A DNA stretch of 64,000 nucleotides, taken from Amycolatopsis anabasis. Its GTDB lineage: Bacteria; Actinomycetota; Actinomycetes; Mycobacteriales; Pseudonocardiaceae. A program made the translations under genes and the position numbers. Under the pieces are notes generated by a model that was not told where the DNA came from, did no database searches, and saw nothing but the letters and a program-made list of their open reading frames with translations. Positions 26,252 through 34,436 of the stretch are shown in pieces. Within the stretch, counting starts at the first letter, position 1. Each line of letters opens with the position of its first letter. Location: NCBI RefSeq assembly GCF_009765355.1, contig NZ_VTHK01000001.1, forward strand, positions 186,001 to 250,000, in the 5' to 3' direction.

Positions 26252-26632
26252 ATGGGTGATGCCCCGTACGGCGGCCCGGCCAACGGGAAGGTCTCGGTGC
26301 CCGCACCCGGCGGGAGCGGGGGCTTCGAATTCGACGCCGACAAGCTCGGCGACATCATCAAGAAGTGGCAGGACCTGCACGACGACCTGCTGAAGGACAA
26401 GCGCGACGCCGAGTTGATGGCCGGGGTGAAGGCCCCCGGCAAGGAGTTCGCCAGCGGCGACTGGGAGAAGCGCGCCAACCCCTCCGGCAAGGCGTTCCTC
26501 GAGCAGAACGGGCAGATGCTGAAGTACGTCGAGGACTACATCACCGCCCTGCAGAACGCCCAGAAGAAGATCACCACCAACGAGGCGGACACCCGGGCGG
26601 GCCTCGCCAAGACGGGCAACCAGGCCACATGA
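26252..26632 (+). CDS. Small helical ESX-associated protein
   Basis: The 126-residue protein has no signal peptide. Its middle is two long amphipathic helices (ADKLGDIIKKWQDLHDDLLKDKRDAEL and AFLEQNGQMLKYVEDYITALQNAQKKI) joined by a turn with DWEKRANPSG. This helical hairpin resembles WXG100/PE-like substrates of type VII secretion, although the canonical WxG is absent. It overlaps the next gene by 4 bp (ATGA) and heads a unit that ends with an EspG-like protein, which supports the ESX link. Confidence 0.7.
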   Translation: MGDAPYGGPANGKVSVPAPGGSGGFEFDADKLGDIIKKWQDLHDDLLKDKRDAELMAGVKAPGKEFASGDWEKRANPSGKAFLEQNGQMLKYVEDYITALQNAQKKITTNEADTRAGLAKTGNQAT

Positions 26633-27234
26633 ACCCTCGTCGCGTCCTCGCCGCCGGCCTGACCGCGCTCGCCGCGGGCGCGGTGCTGGCGGGCTGCTCG
26701 GACAAGAAGACCGGCCAGCCGAGCGCCTCGACCGGCGCCGCGGGCTCGAGTTCGGCGAGCGCGGGCGCCGCCCCGCGGGTGAGCGATCCGATCGACCCGG
26801 CCCAGCTGCTCAGCGACCCGTGCAAGGCACTCGCCGACTCGCAGCTGTCCGGGCTCGGCCTGGCCACCGGGGAACCGGAGCAGGCCGCGGACAACGTGAG
26901 CCGCTGCGTCTGGAAGTACCCCGAGTACCAGTTCAACACCGTGAGCGTCGAGGGCGCCCCGAGCCGCACCCGCGGCCTGGACGACATCTACGAGCTGAAG
27001 GCCCAGTCGGCCTACTTCGAGGAGACCACGGTCGCCTCGCACCCGGGCGTGTTCCGGTCGGATTCCGACCAGCGCTCGGACGGCTCCTGCACCCTGTGGG
27101 TCGGCCTGAGCGACCAGGCGGTGATGCTGGTCCAGGGTTACTTCTCCGGCGGCTCCCCGCAGGTCGCCAAGTCCTGCGAGGAGACCGCGAAGATCGCCGA
27201 AGCCGCGGTCACCACGCTCAAGGGCGGTTCGTGA
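26629..27234 (+). CDS. DUF3558-like lipoprotein
   Basis: The 201-residue protein has a lipoprotein signal with lipobox LAGC (Cys23), a Ser/Ala-rich spacer, and a domain starting at DPAQLLSDPCKALADSQLSGLGL and containing SRCVWKYPEYQFNTVSVEG, DGSCTLWVGLSD. Paired Cys and this order are the DUF3558 pattern common in Pseudonocardiaceae and mycobacteria. It would sit on the outer face of the membrane. Co-translated with the helical protein upstream. Confidence 0.85.
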   Translation: MNPRRVLAAGLTALAAGAVLAGCSDKKTGQPSASTGAAGSSSASAGAAPRVSDPIDPAQLLSDPCKALADSQLSGLGLATGEPEQAADNVSRCVWKYPEYQFNTVSVEGAPSRTRGLDDIYELKAQSAYFEETTVASHPGVFRSDSDQRSDGSCTLWVGLSDQAVMLVQGYFSGGSPQVAKSCEETAKIAEAAVTTLKGGS

Positions 27235-27314
27235 TGAACCGGCCCGGAACCACCTCGCCGGTCGCCGCGTCCGAGATCACGCGGCGGTCGACCGCTGCCC
27301 GAGCGCGTTCCTAA
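27234..27314 (+). CDS. Possible 26-residue peptide
   Basis: An ATG overlaps the lipoprotein stop (TGATG) and opens a 26-codon frame rich in Arg, Ser, Thr and Ala. Tight coupling and the position just before the next start suggest that it may be translated, perhaps as a spacer or coupling peptide. No similarity to a known family; it could be chance. Confidence 0.25.
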   Translation: MNRPGTTSPVAASEITRRSTAARARS

Positions 27315-27326
27315 GGACTGATCGTC

Positions 27327-28667
27327 ATGGTGCTTTTTCTCGTTCCGATCATCGCGGGTGCGGCCGCGTACGGCGCCACCGCCTACGCCACGCGGGACCA
27401 ATCCGGCAACTACACCTCGGGCGAAGGCGATCGCAAGATCAACTGCTACGACATCTGGGAGAAGATCGTCACCGGCCCCGGATCGAGTTCGATCAGTGAG
27501 GGCCAGCAGGCCGCGGGCCGGTTGAAGGGCTGCTACGACCAGCGGATCACCACGATCGACAACCTCGCCAAGGACATGGACGACGCCTGGAAGGGCGATT
27601 CGGGCACCCAGGCGCAGAACGTCGGCGCGCATCCGCTCAAGGCGTGGATGACCGATTCGCACGGCAAGCTCAACGACAGCGACAAGTACCTCGGGGAGCA
27701 GCACAGCGCGTTCGTCACGGTGAAGGCGAACGTGCAGGAGGTCCCGAAGGAACCGCCGCAGAACAGCTTCCTCAACTCGATCACGCCGTGGACCACCGAC
27801 ACCGACCGCGCGATCGAGGACTACAACAAGAAAGGCCAGGCCAACGTCGACGCGTACAACGCGTACGTGAAGGCGAGCACCGCGAACGCCAACGGCATGC
27901 CCACCTACAGCAAGGTGGACGGCGATGTCGGCACCGGTGACGACGATGGCAAGGACAAGGGCAAGCCCGATCCGAAGGACCCGCGGCAGCCCGGTTACCC
28001 GCCCGGCCCCGGCGGCTACCCGCCCGGTGGTCAGCCGAACCTCCCGCCGGGAGGCGGCACCCCGCCGGGTGGCACGCCGAACATCCCCGGGGGCAACTAC
28101 AAGCCCGGTGAGGTCCCCGGCGGGAACTACAAACCGGGCGAGATCCCGGGTGGCAACTACAAGCCCGGCGACATCCCCGGGGGCAACTACAAACCGGGCG
28201 AGATCCCGGGCGGGAACTACAAACCCGGCAACATCCCCGGCTTCGACGGCAGCACCGGCGCCGCGGGCTTCACGCCGAGCAAGATCCCCTCGAGCAACCT
28301 GCCCGGTGGTTCGGGCGGGTTCGGTCCCGGCGGTGCGGGTGGCCTCGACGCGGGCGGGTTCGGTCCGGACGGTGGCTTCGGTCCCGGCGGCGCGGGGTTC
28401 GGCCCGGGTGGCGCGAGCACGGGTTCCGCACCCGGTGGCGCGGGTGCGGGCGCCGGAGCGGCGGGCCGGGGTGGCGCCGGTGCGGCGGGCGCCGCGGGCA
28501 AGGCCGCCGGGATGGGCGGTATGCCGATGGGCGGCATGGGTGCCGGCCGGGGCGGCGGCAAAGGCGGGGAAGATGAGGACCGGCAGGCCAAGTTCCTCGT
28601 CGGCGACGACCCGAACGAGCTGTTCGGCACCGACGAGCTGACCGCGCCGCCGGTCATCGGCGAGTAA
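27327..28667 (+). CDS. Large Pro/Gly-repeat ESX-type protein
   Basis: The 446-residue protein begins with a hydrophobic segment (VLFLVPIIAGAAAYGATAYA). A helical N-terminal domain follows (residues 30-190; it includes DAWKGDSGTQAQN, a W-x-G turn, and a long helix to ITPWTTDTDRAIEDYNKKG). Then come Pro/Gly repeats of PGGNYKPGEI and a Gly/Ala-rich tail ending DPNELFGTDELTAPPVIGE. The arrangement, helical WxG domain plus long low-complexity tail, resembles PPE-like or Esp-type substrates. ATG after AAGGAC. It lies between a lipoprotein and an EspG-like gene. Confidence 0.72.
   Translation: MVLFLVPIIAGAAAYGATAYATRDQSGNYTSGEGDRKINCYDIWEKIVTGPGSSSISEGQQAAGRLKGCYDQRITTIDNLAKDMDDAWKGDSGTQAQNVGAHPLKAWMTDSHGKLNDSDKYLGEQHSAFVTVKANVQEVPKEPPQNSFLNSITPWTTDTDRAIEDYNKKGQANVDAYNAYVKASTANANGMPTYSKVDGDVGTGDDDGKDKGKPDPKDPRQPGYPPGPGGYPPGGQPNLPPGGGTPPGGTPNIPGGNYKPGEVPGGNYKPGEIPGGNYKPGDIPGGNYKPGEIPGGNYKPGNIPGFDGSTGAAGFTPSKIPSSNLPGGSGGFGPGGAGGLDAGGFGPDGGFGPGGAGFGPGGASTGSAPGGAGAGAGAAGRGGAGAAGAAGKAAGMGGMPMGGMGAGRGGGKGGEDEDRQAKFLVGDDPNELFGTDELTAPPVIGE
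28081..28230 (+). repeat. Five 30-bp tandem coding repeats
   Basis: Five consecutive 30-bp units, each with GGCAACTACAA or GGGAACTACAA, encode ten-residue repeats of the type IPGGNYKPGE. A partial sixth follows. The copies are nearly identical at DNA level, so copy number is likely variable between strains. Confidence 0.9.
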
Positions 28668-28707
28668 CACCCGCCGGAGCGTTCGAGGACCAAAGGGGAC
28701 ACACACG

Positions 28708-29541
28708 GTGCTGCAGCAGCAGGTCACGTTGACGACCGACACCCTGCTCAACCTGATCCGGCGGCGTGGCGCCGAACCGCACACCGTGCTCGCCGGCACG
28801 CCGACCTGGTACAGCGAGGAAGCGCAGCGGGCCGAGGACGAGCAGGCGAACGCCGAGCTGGCCAAGTACGGCCTGATGGGCCCGCGCGGCATGGACTCCG
28901 GGCTGGCGGCCACGCTGGACGCGGTGGCGCATCCGCGGGTGGAGTACTACGCCTGGATCAACGGCGGCTACGACGGCAAGGCGGTGGACTACACCGTGCT
29001 CGCCGGCAGCGCGGGCGGTGAAGCGTTCGTGCTCGGCCGCAATCCGCGGCACGAGGGCGTGGTCCTGGCCTCGGTCCGGCCCAGCGAACTCCTGGCGGGC
29101 TTCCTCGAGCAGATCCCGAAGCTGGCGCCCGGGCGGGGCAGCCCGATCGCGGTTCCGCGGAGCGAGCTGGACGGGGGGCGGAGCAGCAGCACCGCGCAGG
29201 AAGAGGGCTACACGGTGCTGCGCAGCGGGCAGGCCAGCGCGGGCAGCAAGGACGCCGAGGAGCTGCGGCGGTTGCTCAAGCTGCGCCGGCTCGGCGGCGG
29301 CAGCCTGTACGTGGCCGCCCGCGGCCGCGGCGGGACCCGCCAGCGGGTGGACCGGCCGCTGAACTACATCGACACCACCGAGGGCCGCTGGCTGACCGAG
29401 GAGGTCCCGGGCAGCGGGGAAACGCTCATCTCGTTCACCCCGGCGACCCCGCAACTGCTCGCCGAGAAGCTGCGCGCGGCCTACGCGGCGCTGTCCCCGG
29501 ACGCCGTCGGCGAGGAAACACCGCAGACCTTCCGGGTGTAG
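28708..29541 (+). CDS. EspG-family ESX secretion-associated protein
   Basis: The 277-residue protein matches the EspG fold outline: an N-terminal strand-rich start (TLTTDTLLNLIRRRGAEPHTVL), TPTWYSEEAQRAEDEQANAELAKYGLM, the central HPRVEYYAWINGGYDGKAVDYTVLAG, and a C-terminal sheet with RPLNYIDTTEGRWL. EspG proteins are cytosolic chaperones that bind PE-PPE type substrates and deliver them to the ESX machine. The two helical proteins upstream are the likely clients. GTG start with AGGGGAC upstream. No secretion ATPase gene is in the window. Confidence 0.82.
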   Translation: MLQQQVTLTTDTLLNLIRRRGAEPHTVLAGTPTWYSEEAQRAEDEQANAELAKYGLMGPRGMDSGLAATLDAVAHPRVEYYAWINGGYDGKAVDYTVLAGSAGGEAFVLGRNPRHEGVVLASVRPSELLAGFLEQIPKLAPGRGSPIAVPRSELDGGRSSSTAQEEGYTVLRSGQASAGSKDAEELRRLLKLRRLGGGSLYVAARGRGGTRQRVDRPLNYIDTTEGRWLTEEVPGSGETLISFTPATPQLLAEKLRAAYAALSPDAVGEETPQTFRV

Positions 29542-29591
29542 CGGCGGCCACCCGTTCAGCCCAACGGGTCACGCGTCTACCGTCCGTAGCA

Positions 29592-29816
29592 TTCATCCAC
29601 AGGCGCCGTGCACCGGGGTCCGCCGGCGCGCCGCGCGACACGCCGAACGCGCCCTTCGCCGCGACACGCCGAGCGGTTTCCAACAAAGTTTTCCACAGCT
29701 TCTACACAGGCGCTGACCTGGTATTTCTCACTATCGGATGGTTGTTGCCCCCAAGCTGTACACAGGGGATCGCGAGCCTGTGAAGGGTTACCGGGATTCA
29801 TCCACAGGTAGTGCAC
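29592..29816. promoter_or_regulatory. DnaA-box-like cluster upstream of dnaB
   Basis: The 384 bp between the EspG-like gene and dnaB hold no convincing gene. They contain repeated CACAG words: TTCATCCACAGG at 29592-29603 and again, identical, at 29797-29808, TTTTCCACA at 29689-29697, and TACACAGG twice. TTTTCCACA differs from a DnaA box by one base and the TCATCCACA pair by two. A low-affinity DnaA array controlling dnaB is possible. Confidence 0.4.
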
Positions 29817-29925
29817 AGGCTGGTCCCCAACCCGGTTTGCCATGGTCCTTATGGGGGACTTAGCGTGCCGTGTCCGGAGCAGATATAGTCGAACTGGTGT
29901 TCGAAACGAGGAGGTGTCCCCAGCG

Positions 29926-31329
29926 GTGGCGCTGACCGACGACCGCGGTCCCGGCTACGTACCGGACGACCCCGGCCCGAGTGATCCCGGGCCGCGGGAG
30001 TTCGAACGCCAGCCACCCCAGGACATGGCGGCCGAGCAGTCCGTGCTCGGCGGCATGCTGCTGTCCAAGGACGCCATCGCCGACGTGGTGGAGGTGCTGT
30101 CGCCCGGCGACTTCTACCGCCCCGCGCACCAGGCGGTCTACGACTGCGTCCTCGACCTCTACGGCCGCGGCGAACCGGCCGATCCGATCACCGTCTCCGC
30201 CGAGCTGGAACGCCGCGGCGAGCTGGGCCGGGTGGGCGGCGCGCCGTACCTGCACACGCTGATCGCCACCGTGCCGACCGCCGCGAACGCCGGCTACTAC
30301 GCCGAGATCGTCGCGGAGAAGGCGGTGCTGCGCCGCCTGGTCGAGGCCGGGACCCGGATCGTCCAGTACGGCTACGGCGCGAACAACAACGAGGGCGCCG
30401 ACATCAACGAGGTCGTCGACCGCGCGCAGGCCGCGATCTACGAGGTCACCGAGCGGCGGACCAGCGAGGACTACGTCGCCCTGGAAGAGCTGCTGCAGCC
30501 GACCATGGACGAGATCGACGCGATCGCGTCCCGCGGCGGCACCGCGCAGGGCATCCCCACCGGGTTCATGGACCTGGACGAGGTGACCAACGGCCTGCAC
30601 GCCGGCCAGATGGTCATCGTCGCCGCGCGGCCCGGTGTCGGGAAGTCGACCCTGGGCCTGGACTTCGCGCGGTCGTGTTCGATCAAGCACGGCATGACCA
30701 GCGTCATCTTCTCGCTGGAGATGAGCCGCACCGAGATCGTCATGCGCATGCTGTCGGCCGAGGCCCGGATCCGGCTCGCGGACATGCGCGGTGGCCGGAT
30801 GTCCGACGACGACTGGACCCGGCTGGCGCGGCGGATGAGCGAGATCAGCGAGGCGCCGCTGTTCATCGACGACTCGCCGAACATGACCATGATGGAGATC
30901 CGGGCGAAGGCGCGGCGGCTCAAGCAGCGCAACGACCTCAAGCTGGTGGTCGTCGACTACATGCAGCTGATGACCTCCGGGAAGCGCGTCGAATCGCGGC
31001 AGCAGGAGGTCTCCGAGTTCTCCCGGCAGCTCAAGCTGCTGGCCAAGGAGATCGAGGTCCCGGTCATCGCGATCAGCCAGCTGAACCGCGGCCCGGAACA
31101 GCGCACCGACAAGCGGCCGATGCTGTCGGACCTGCGCGAGTCCGGCTCCCTGGAGCAGGACGCCGACATGGTCATCCTGATCAACCGGCCGGACGCCTGG
31201 GAACGCGACGACCCGCGCGCGGGCGAGGCCGACCTGATCCTGGCCAAGCACCGCGCCGGCCCGACCAGCACGATCGTGGTCGCCCACCAGCTGCACTACA
31301 GCCGCTTCGCCGACCTCGCCCAGGGCTAG
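29926..31329 (+). CDS. dnaB: Replicative DNA helicase DnaB
   Basis: The 467-residue helicase has the N-terminal helical domain (PPQDMAAEQSVLGGMLLSKDAIADVVEVL) and a RecA-like motor with Walker A ARPGVGKST near residue 235, Walker B LVVVDYMQLM, and the arginine-finger region QLNRGPEQRTDKRP ... LRESGSLEQDADMV. It unwinds DNA 5' to 3' at the fork. No intein interrupts the motor, unlike M. tuberculosis DnaB. The GTG at 29926 follows GAGGAGGTG. The stop lies ten bases before the left end of the transposon. Confidence 0.97.
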   Translation: MALTDDRGPGYVPDDPGPSDPGPREFERQPPQDMAAEQSVLGGMLLSKDAIADVVEVLSPGDFYRPAHQAVYDCVLDLYGRGEPADPITVSAELERRGELGRVGGAPYLHTLIATVPTAANAGYYAEIVAEKAVLRRLVEAGTRIVQYGYGANNNEGADINEVVDRAQAAIYEVTERRTSEDYVALEELLQPTMDEIDAIASRGGTAQGIPTGFMDLDEVTNGLHAGQMVIVAARPGVGKSTLGLDFARSCSIKHGMTSVIFSLEMSRTEIVMRMLSAEARIRLADMRGGRMSDDDWTRLARRMSEISEAPLFIDDSPNMTMMEIRAKARRLKQRNDLKLVVVDYMQLMTSGKRVESRQQEVSEFSRQLKLLAKEIEVPVIAISQLNRGPEQRTDKRPMLSDLRESGSLEQDADMVILINRPDAWERDDPRAGEADLILAKHRAGPTSTIVVAHQLHYSRFADLAQG

Positions 31330-31334
31330 GCGGT

Positions 31335-31339
31335 CAGCT
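31335..31339. repeat. Target-site duplication, left copy (CAGCT)
   Basis: CAGCT directly precedes the left terminus TGTAGGG and recurs directly after the right terminus at 47920-47924. Five base pairs is the duplication size made by Tn7-type transposases. Confidence 0.9.
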
Positions 31340-31383
31340 TGTAGGGTCCCAGAATCGATGACACTTTCTCGATGATCTTGGCA

Positions 31384-31409
31384 CTTGGATGGCACTTGTG
31401 CCATCCAAG
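31384..31409. repeat. Perfect 12-bp palindrome in the left end
   Basis: CTTGGATGGCAC-TT-GTGCCATCCAAG lies 45 bp inside the left terminus. It could be paired TnsB sites, a tnsA operator or a terminator that shields the element from dnaB transcription. TGATCTTGG, also found in the right end, is at 31373-31381 next to it. Confidence 0.7.
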
Positions 31410-31554
31410 CGAGACTCGCCGTCGGCCGTTCTGATCCGCTGGGCCGTTCGGGTGGTGTCGTCGACTCGCCGCCCGAGCTCGCCACCTCGTCGCCGCAGGC
31501 GGTGTACCTGTGGCCACTCCGGTACCTCACCGACCATAGGCGGGAGGAAAGCCC

Positions 31555-32283
31555 ATGGTGGCGGTGGCCGACCCCTGCTCGGTATCTGTGCATGTCCGGC
31601 GTTCGGCCAAAGACACAGAGTTGGTCTGTCCGTGGGTGGACGTGGATGTTGGTCTGTTGAGTTCGGCGGTACCGTGGCGGACTTTTCGTTGGCACAAAGG
31701 CCAGAAGCACTACTCCGGCAGCTTCTGGTCGGCCACCGAAAACGATCTTGTGATCTACGAATCGCGGCTGGAACTGGCGCGGTTGTTGTTCGCTGACTTC
31801 GATGTGTCGGTGCGGCGCATCATTGCCCAGCCATTCCTCTTGCGAGCTGACGTCGATGGGGGCCTGCACAAGCACATCCCGGACTACCTGTTGCTTACCG
31901 ACGCCGGGCCGGTCGTCGTGGACGTGAAGCCGCAGCATCGGGTCGCCAAGCCTGAGAACGCATTCACGTTCGCGTGGACGAAACGGGCGGTGGAGTCGCG
32001 TGGCTGGCGATACGAAGTGTGGAGCGAACCCCCGCAAGCGGAGTTGGAGAACATACGGTTCCTGGCGGGATATCGCCGCGCCTGGTTGGTCGATCAGGAG
32101 GTGCTCGACGAACTGTGCGCGACAGACCTGGTCGGGGCCACGTTGGGGACAGCATTTCGGGCCCTGCCGAAGCGGCCAAAGGCGTTGGTGCGGTCGGCCG
32201 TGCTGCACCTGTTGTGGCAGCAGCATTTCACGGTCGATTTGACTCGACCATTGAGCCTTGGGCATGTGCTGAGGAGGTCATAG
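31555..32283 (+). CDS. tnsA: TnsA-type transposase endonuclease
   Basis: The 242-residue protein matches heteromeric TnsA: a restriction-nuclease fold with VIYESRLELARLL (Glu), HIPDYLLLTDAGPVVVDVKP (Asp and Lys of PD-(D/E)xK), then a helical C-terminal part that contacts TnsC. It cuts the 5' strands at the transposon ends, so together with TnsB it gives cut-and-paste rather than replicative movement. ATG behind GGGAGGAAAG. Its stop overlaps the tnsB start by one base (TAGTG). Confidence 0.88.
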   Translation: MVAVADPCSVSVHVRRSAKDTELVCPWVDVDVGLLSSAVPWRTFRWHKGQKHYSGSFWSATENDLVIYESRLELARLLFADFDVSVRRIIAQPFLLRADVDGGLHKHIPDYLLLTDAGPVVVDVKPQHRVAKPENAFTFAWTKRAVESRGWRYEVWSEPPQAELENIRFLAGYRRAWLVDQEVLDELCATDLVGATLGTAFRALPKRPKALVRSAVLHLLWQQHFTVDLTRPLSLGHVLRRS

Positions 32284-34436
32284 TGAGCAGCACTGCGGTG
32301 CGGGTTGGTGTGGGGACCCGATTTCACTACGACGGCGAGGTCGTCGAGGTCGTGGAACTGTTGAGCACGACTGCGGGCAACGAGGTTGTGCTCAAGAACG
32401 CCACGGGGCGCCGGATCGTTCGGGTGTCGCTGCGGGAACTGTTGACCTCTGACCGTGCTCGGGTCATCCCGAGCGGGCCTGGACCTGCCGCAGATGATCC
32501 CGAGGACACGGCGACCGTGGTGCTGGCCGAGTTGACCGACTCCGAGCGACAACGCGTGCTGGAGCGTGCTGAGCACGTGCGGGAGGTACTTACCGGCTAC
32601 CGGTCCGGCACAGCCGAACTCGCTGCCGCGAGTGAGCCTCGTCCCGAATACGCGCCTCATCTGTCGGCGACGACCAGATATGAGTCGAAGGCGGCCGAGC
32701 TTGGAATAGGACTGCGCACCCTCAAACGCTGGATTGCTGACTTCCGCCGAGACGGCGAAGCCGGGCTGGCTCCCAAGAGGGAGCGTGGGGCGAGCGAGCC
32801 GCTTGGGCGAACCGACGAGCGGTGGGTGGAGACAGCACTGGAGGTGATGGTCGAGCACACTGGGGAGTCGAGGCCGTCGCGGACGATGGTCATTGACCGG
32901 GCCAACGCGCGGATCACTGCGAGGTTCGGGTCGGATGCGGTGCGATTGCCGAGTCGGACGACGGCGTTTCGGGTGTTGGAGGGGTTGGAGCGTCGGCATC
33001 CGACGTTTCGGTTGAGTACCAAGCGGAACCGGGACATTGCTGACCGGCCGGCCGAGGCTTACGGAAAACTGCGGCCGACGAGGCCGGGGGAGTACGTGTT
33101 GATGGATTCCACGCGACTGGATGCGTTCGCGCTGGATCCGGTCACGCTGCGATGGATCAACTCCGAGCTGACGGTCGCGATGGACTGGTACGACCGCTGT
33201 GTCGTCGGGCTGAGGCTGACCCCAGTGTCAACGAAGTCGGTGGACGCGGCATCCGTGCTCTACCAGGTCTTTCGGCCGCGCCCGGCGGGGGCGGAGTGGC
33301 CGGAGTATGCGGTCTGGCCCGAACACGGGATCCCGCAGGCGGTGCTGATGGACCCGGCCGCGATCGAACGACCTGGCGCGGCGGGGCCAGCGATGGCGCC
33401 GGAGACGATCGTGGTCGATCACGGCAAGATCTACGTCTCGGAGCATTTGACCAGTGTGTGTCGACGGATGGGGATCTCGATCCAGCCGGCCCGGTTGCGC
33501 ACGGGCCGGGACAAGGGGCCGGTGGAGCGTTTCTTTCGCACCTTGCGCGAGGACCTGTTGCAGGCGCTGCCGGGTTACAAAGGCCCGGACGTCCACTCTC
33601 GCGGGCTCGCTCCGGAGGCGGACGCGTTCTTCTTCCTCGACGAACTCGAAGCGATCATCCGGGAGTGGGTGGCGACCGTCTATCACCACCGGCCGCATTC
33701 GAGTTTGCTGGACTCGCATCTGCCGAAACTGAAGATGTCCCCGGCGATGATGTTCGAGCACGGGATGGAACGGGCGGGCTACCTCGAGGTGCCCCGCGAT
33801 CCGGACCTGGGCTACGAGTTCCTCAAGACCAAGTGGCGCACGATCCAGCATTACGGGGTGGAGATCGACGGCCGCCGCTACAACGGCCCTGTGCTCAAGG
33901 ATTATGAGCACGAGACCAGCCCCTACACGGGGAAGGGTGAGGGGCGGTGGCCGGTGCAGGTGGACCCGGACGACATCACCCGCGTCTACTTCCGGGACCT
34001 GGACACCCCACGCAGATGGCACACCCTTGCGTGGGAGCACGCACCGTCGTTGGAGATGCCGTTGAGCGAGGACGCGCTGCTGTTCGCGCGCAGACTGGCC
34101 GCGTCCAAGTACACCTATCCCGACGACAAGCTCGCGGTTGCCGACTTGTTCGAGCGGTGGAACGTCGGGCTGGGCAAGACGTTGCCGGAGCGGCGGATGG
34201 CGCTACGGCTGTCCCGTGAGCAAGCCACGATCGACCTGCCCGAGGAGAGCCAGGAGCCGGCGGTGTCGGCGTTGCCGTCGGTGGCGCGCGTGCTGGCGGC
34301 CAGTACAGCATCCTGTGAAGTGCTGACGGCCGTGGACGACGAACCGGTGGCGGAGATGGGCGACGACGACGCCGACGACCTCGAAGCCCTGGAGATCGAA
34401 GACGACTTCTACGCCGATGCCCTGGAGGACGTGTGA
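32283..34436 (+). CDS. tnsB: TnsB-type DDE transposase
   Basis: The 717-residue transposase has an N-terminal beta domain, a helix-turn-helix region (YESKAAELGIGLRTLKRWIADFRRDGEAGL), the RNase H-like core with Asp in VLMDSTRLDAF, Asp in IVVDHGKIYVS and Glu in DKGPVERFFRTLRED, and a Mu-transposase-type C-terminal beta barrel (DGRRYNGPVLKDYE). It binds the element ends and performs 3'-strand cleavage and joining. The acidic tail (GDDDADDLEALEIEDD) should contact TnsC. GTG start overlapping tnsA. Confidence 0.93.
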   Translation: MSSTAVRVGVGTRFHYDGEVVEVVELLSTTAGNEVVLKNATGRRIVRVSLRELLTSDRARVIPSGPGPAADDPEDTATVVLAELTDSERQRVLERAEHVREVLTGYRSGTAELAAASEPRPEYAPHLSATTRYESKAAELGIGLRTLKRWIADFRRDGEAGLAPKRERGASEPLGRTDERWVETALEVMVEHTGESRPSRTMVIDRANARITARFGSDAVRLPSRTTAFRVLEGLERRHPTFRLSTKRNRDIADRPAEAYGKLRPTRPGEYVLMDSTRLDAFALDPVTLRWINSELTVAMDWYDRCVVGLRLTPVSTKSVDAASVLYQVFRPRPAGAEWPEYAVWPEHGIPQAVLMDPAAIERPGAAGPAMAPETIVVDHGKIYVSEHLTSVCRRMGISIQPARLRTGRDKGPVERFFRTLREDLLQALPGYKGPDVHSRGLAPEADAFFFLDELEAIIREWVATVYHHRPHSSLLDSHLPKLKMSPAMMFEHGMERAGYLEVPRDPDLGYEFLKTKWRTIQHYGVEIDGRRYNGPVLKDYEHETSPYTGKGEGRWPVQVDPDDITRVYFRDLDTPRRWHTLAWEHAPSLEMPLSEDALLFARRLAASKYTYPDDKLAVADLFERWNVGLGKTLPERRMALRLSREQATIDLPEESQEPAVSALPSVARVLAASTASCEVLTAVDDEPVAEMGDDDADDLEALEIEDDFYADALEDV

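Noticed and set aside
28081..28230. CRISPR array
   Set aside because: The 30-bp units are directly adjacent with no spacers and lie in frame in a coding region.
29926..31329. Intein in dnaB
   Set aside because: Length and motif spacing are those of an uninterrupted DnaB.
29860..32265. Minus-strand open frame of 801 codons over dnaB and tnsA
   Set aside because: It crosses the transposon boundary, is antisense to two certain genes and has no recognisable domain.
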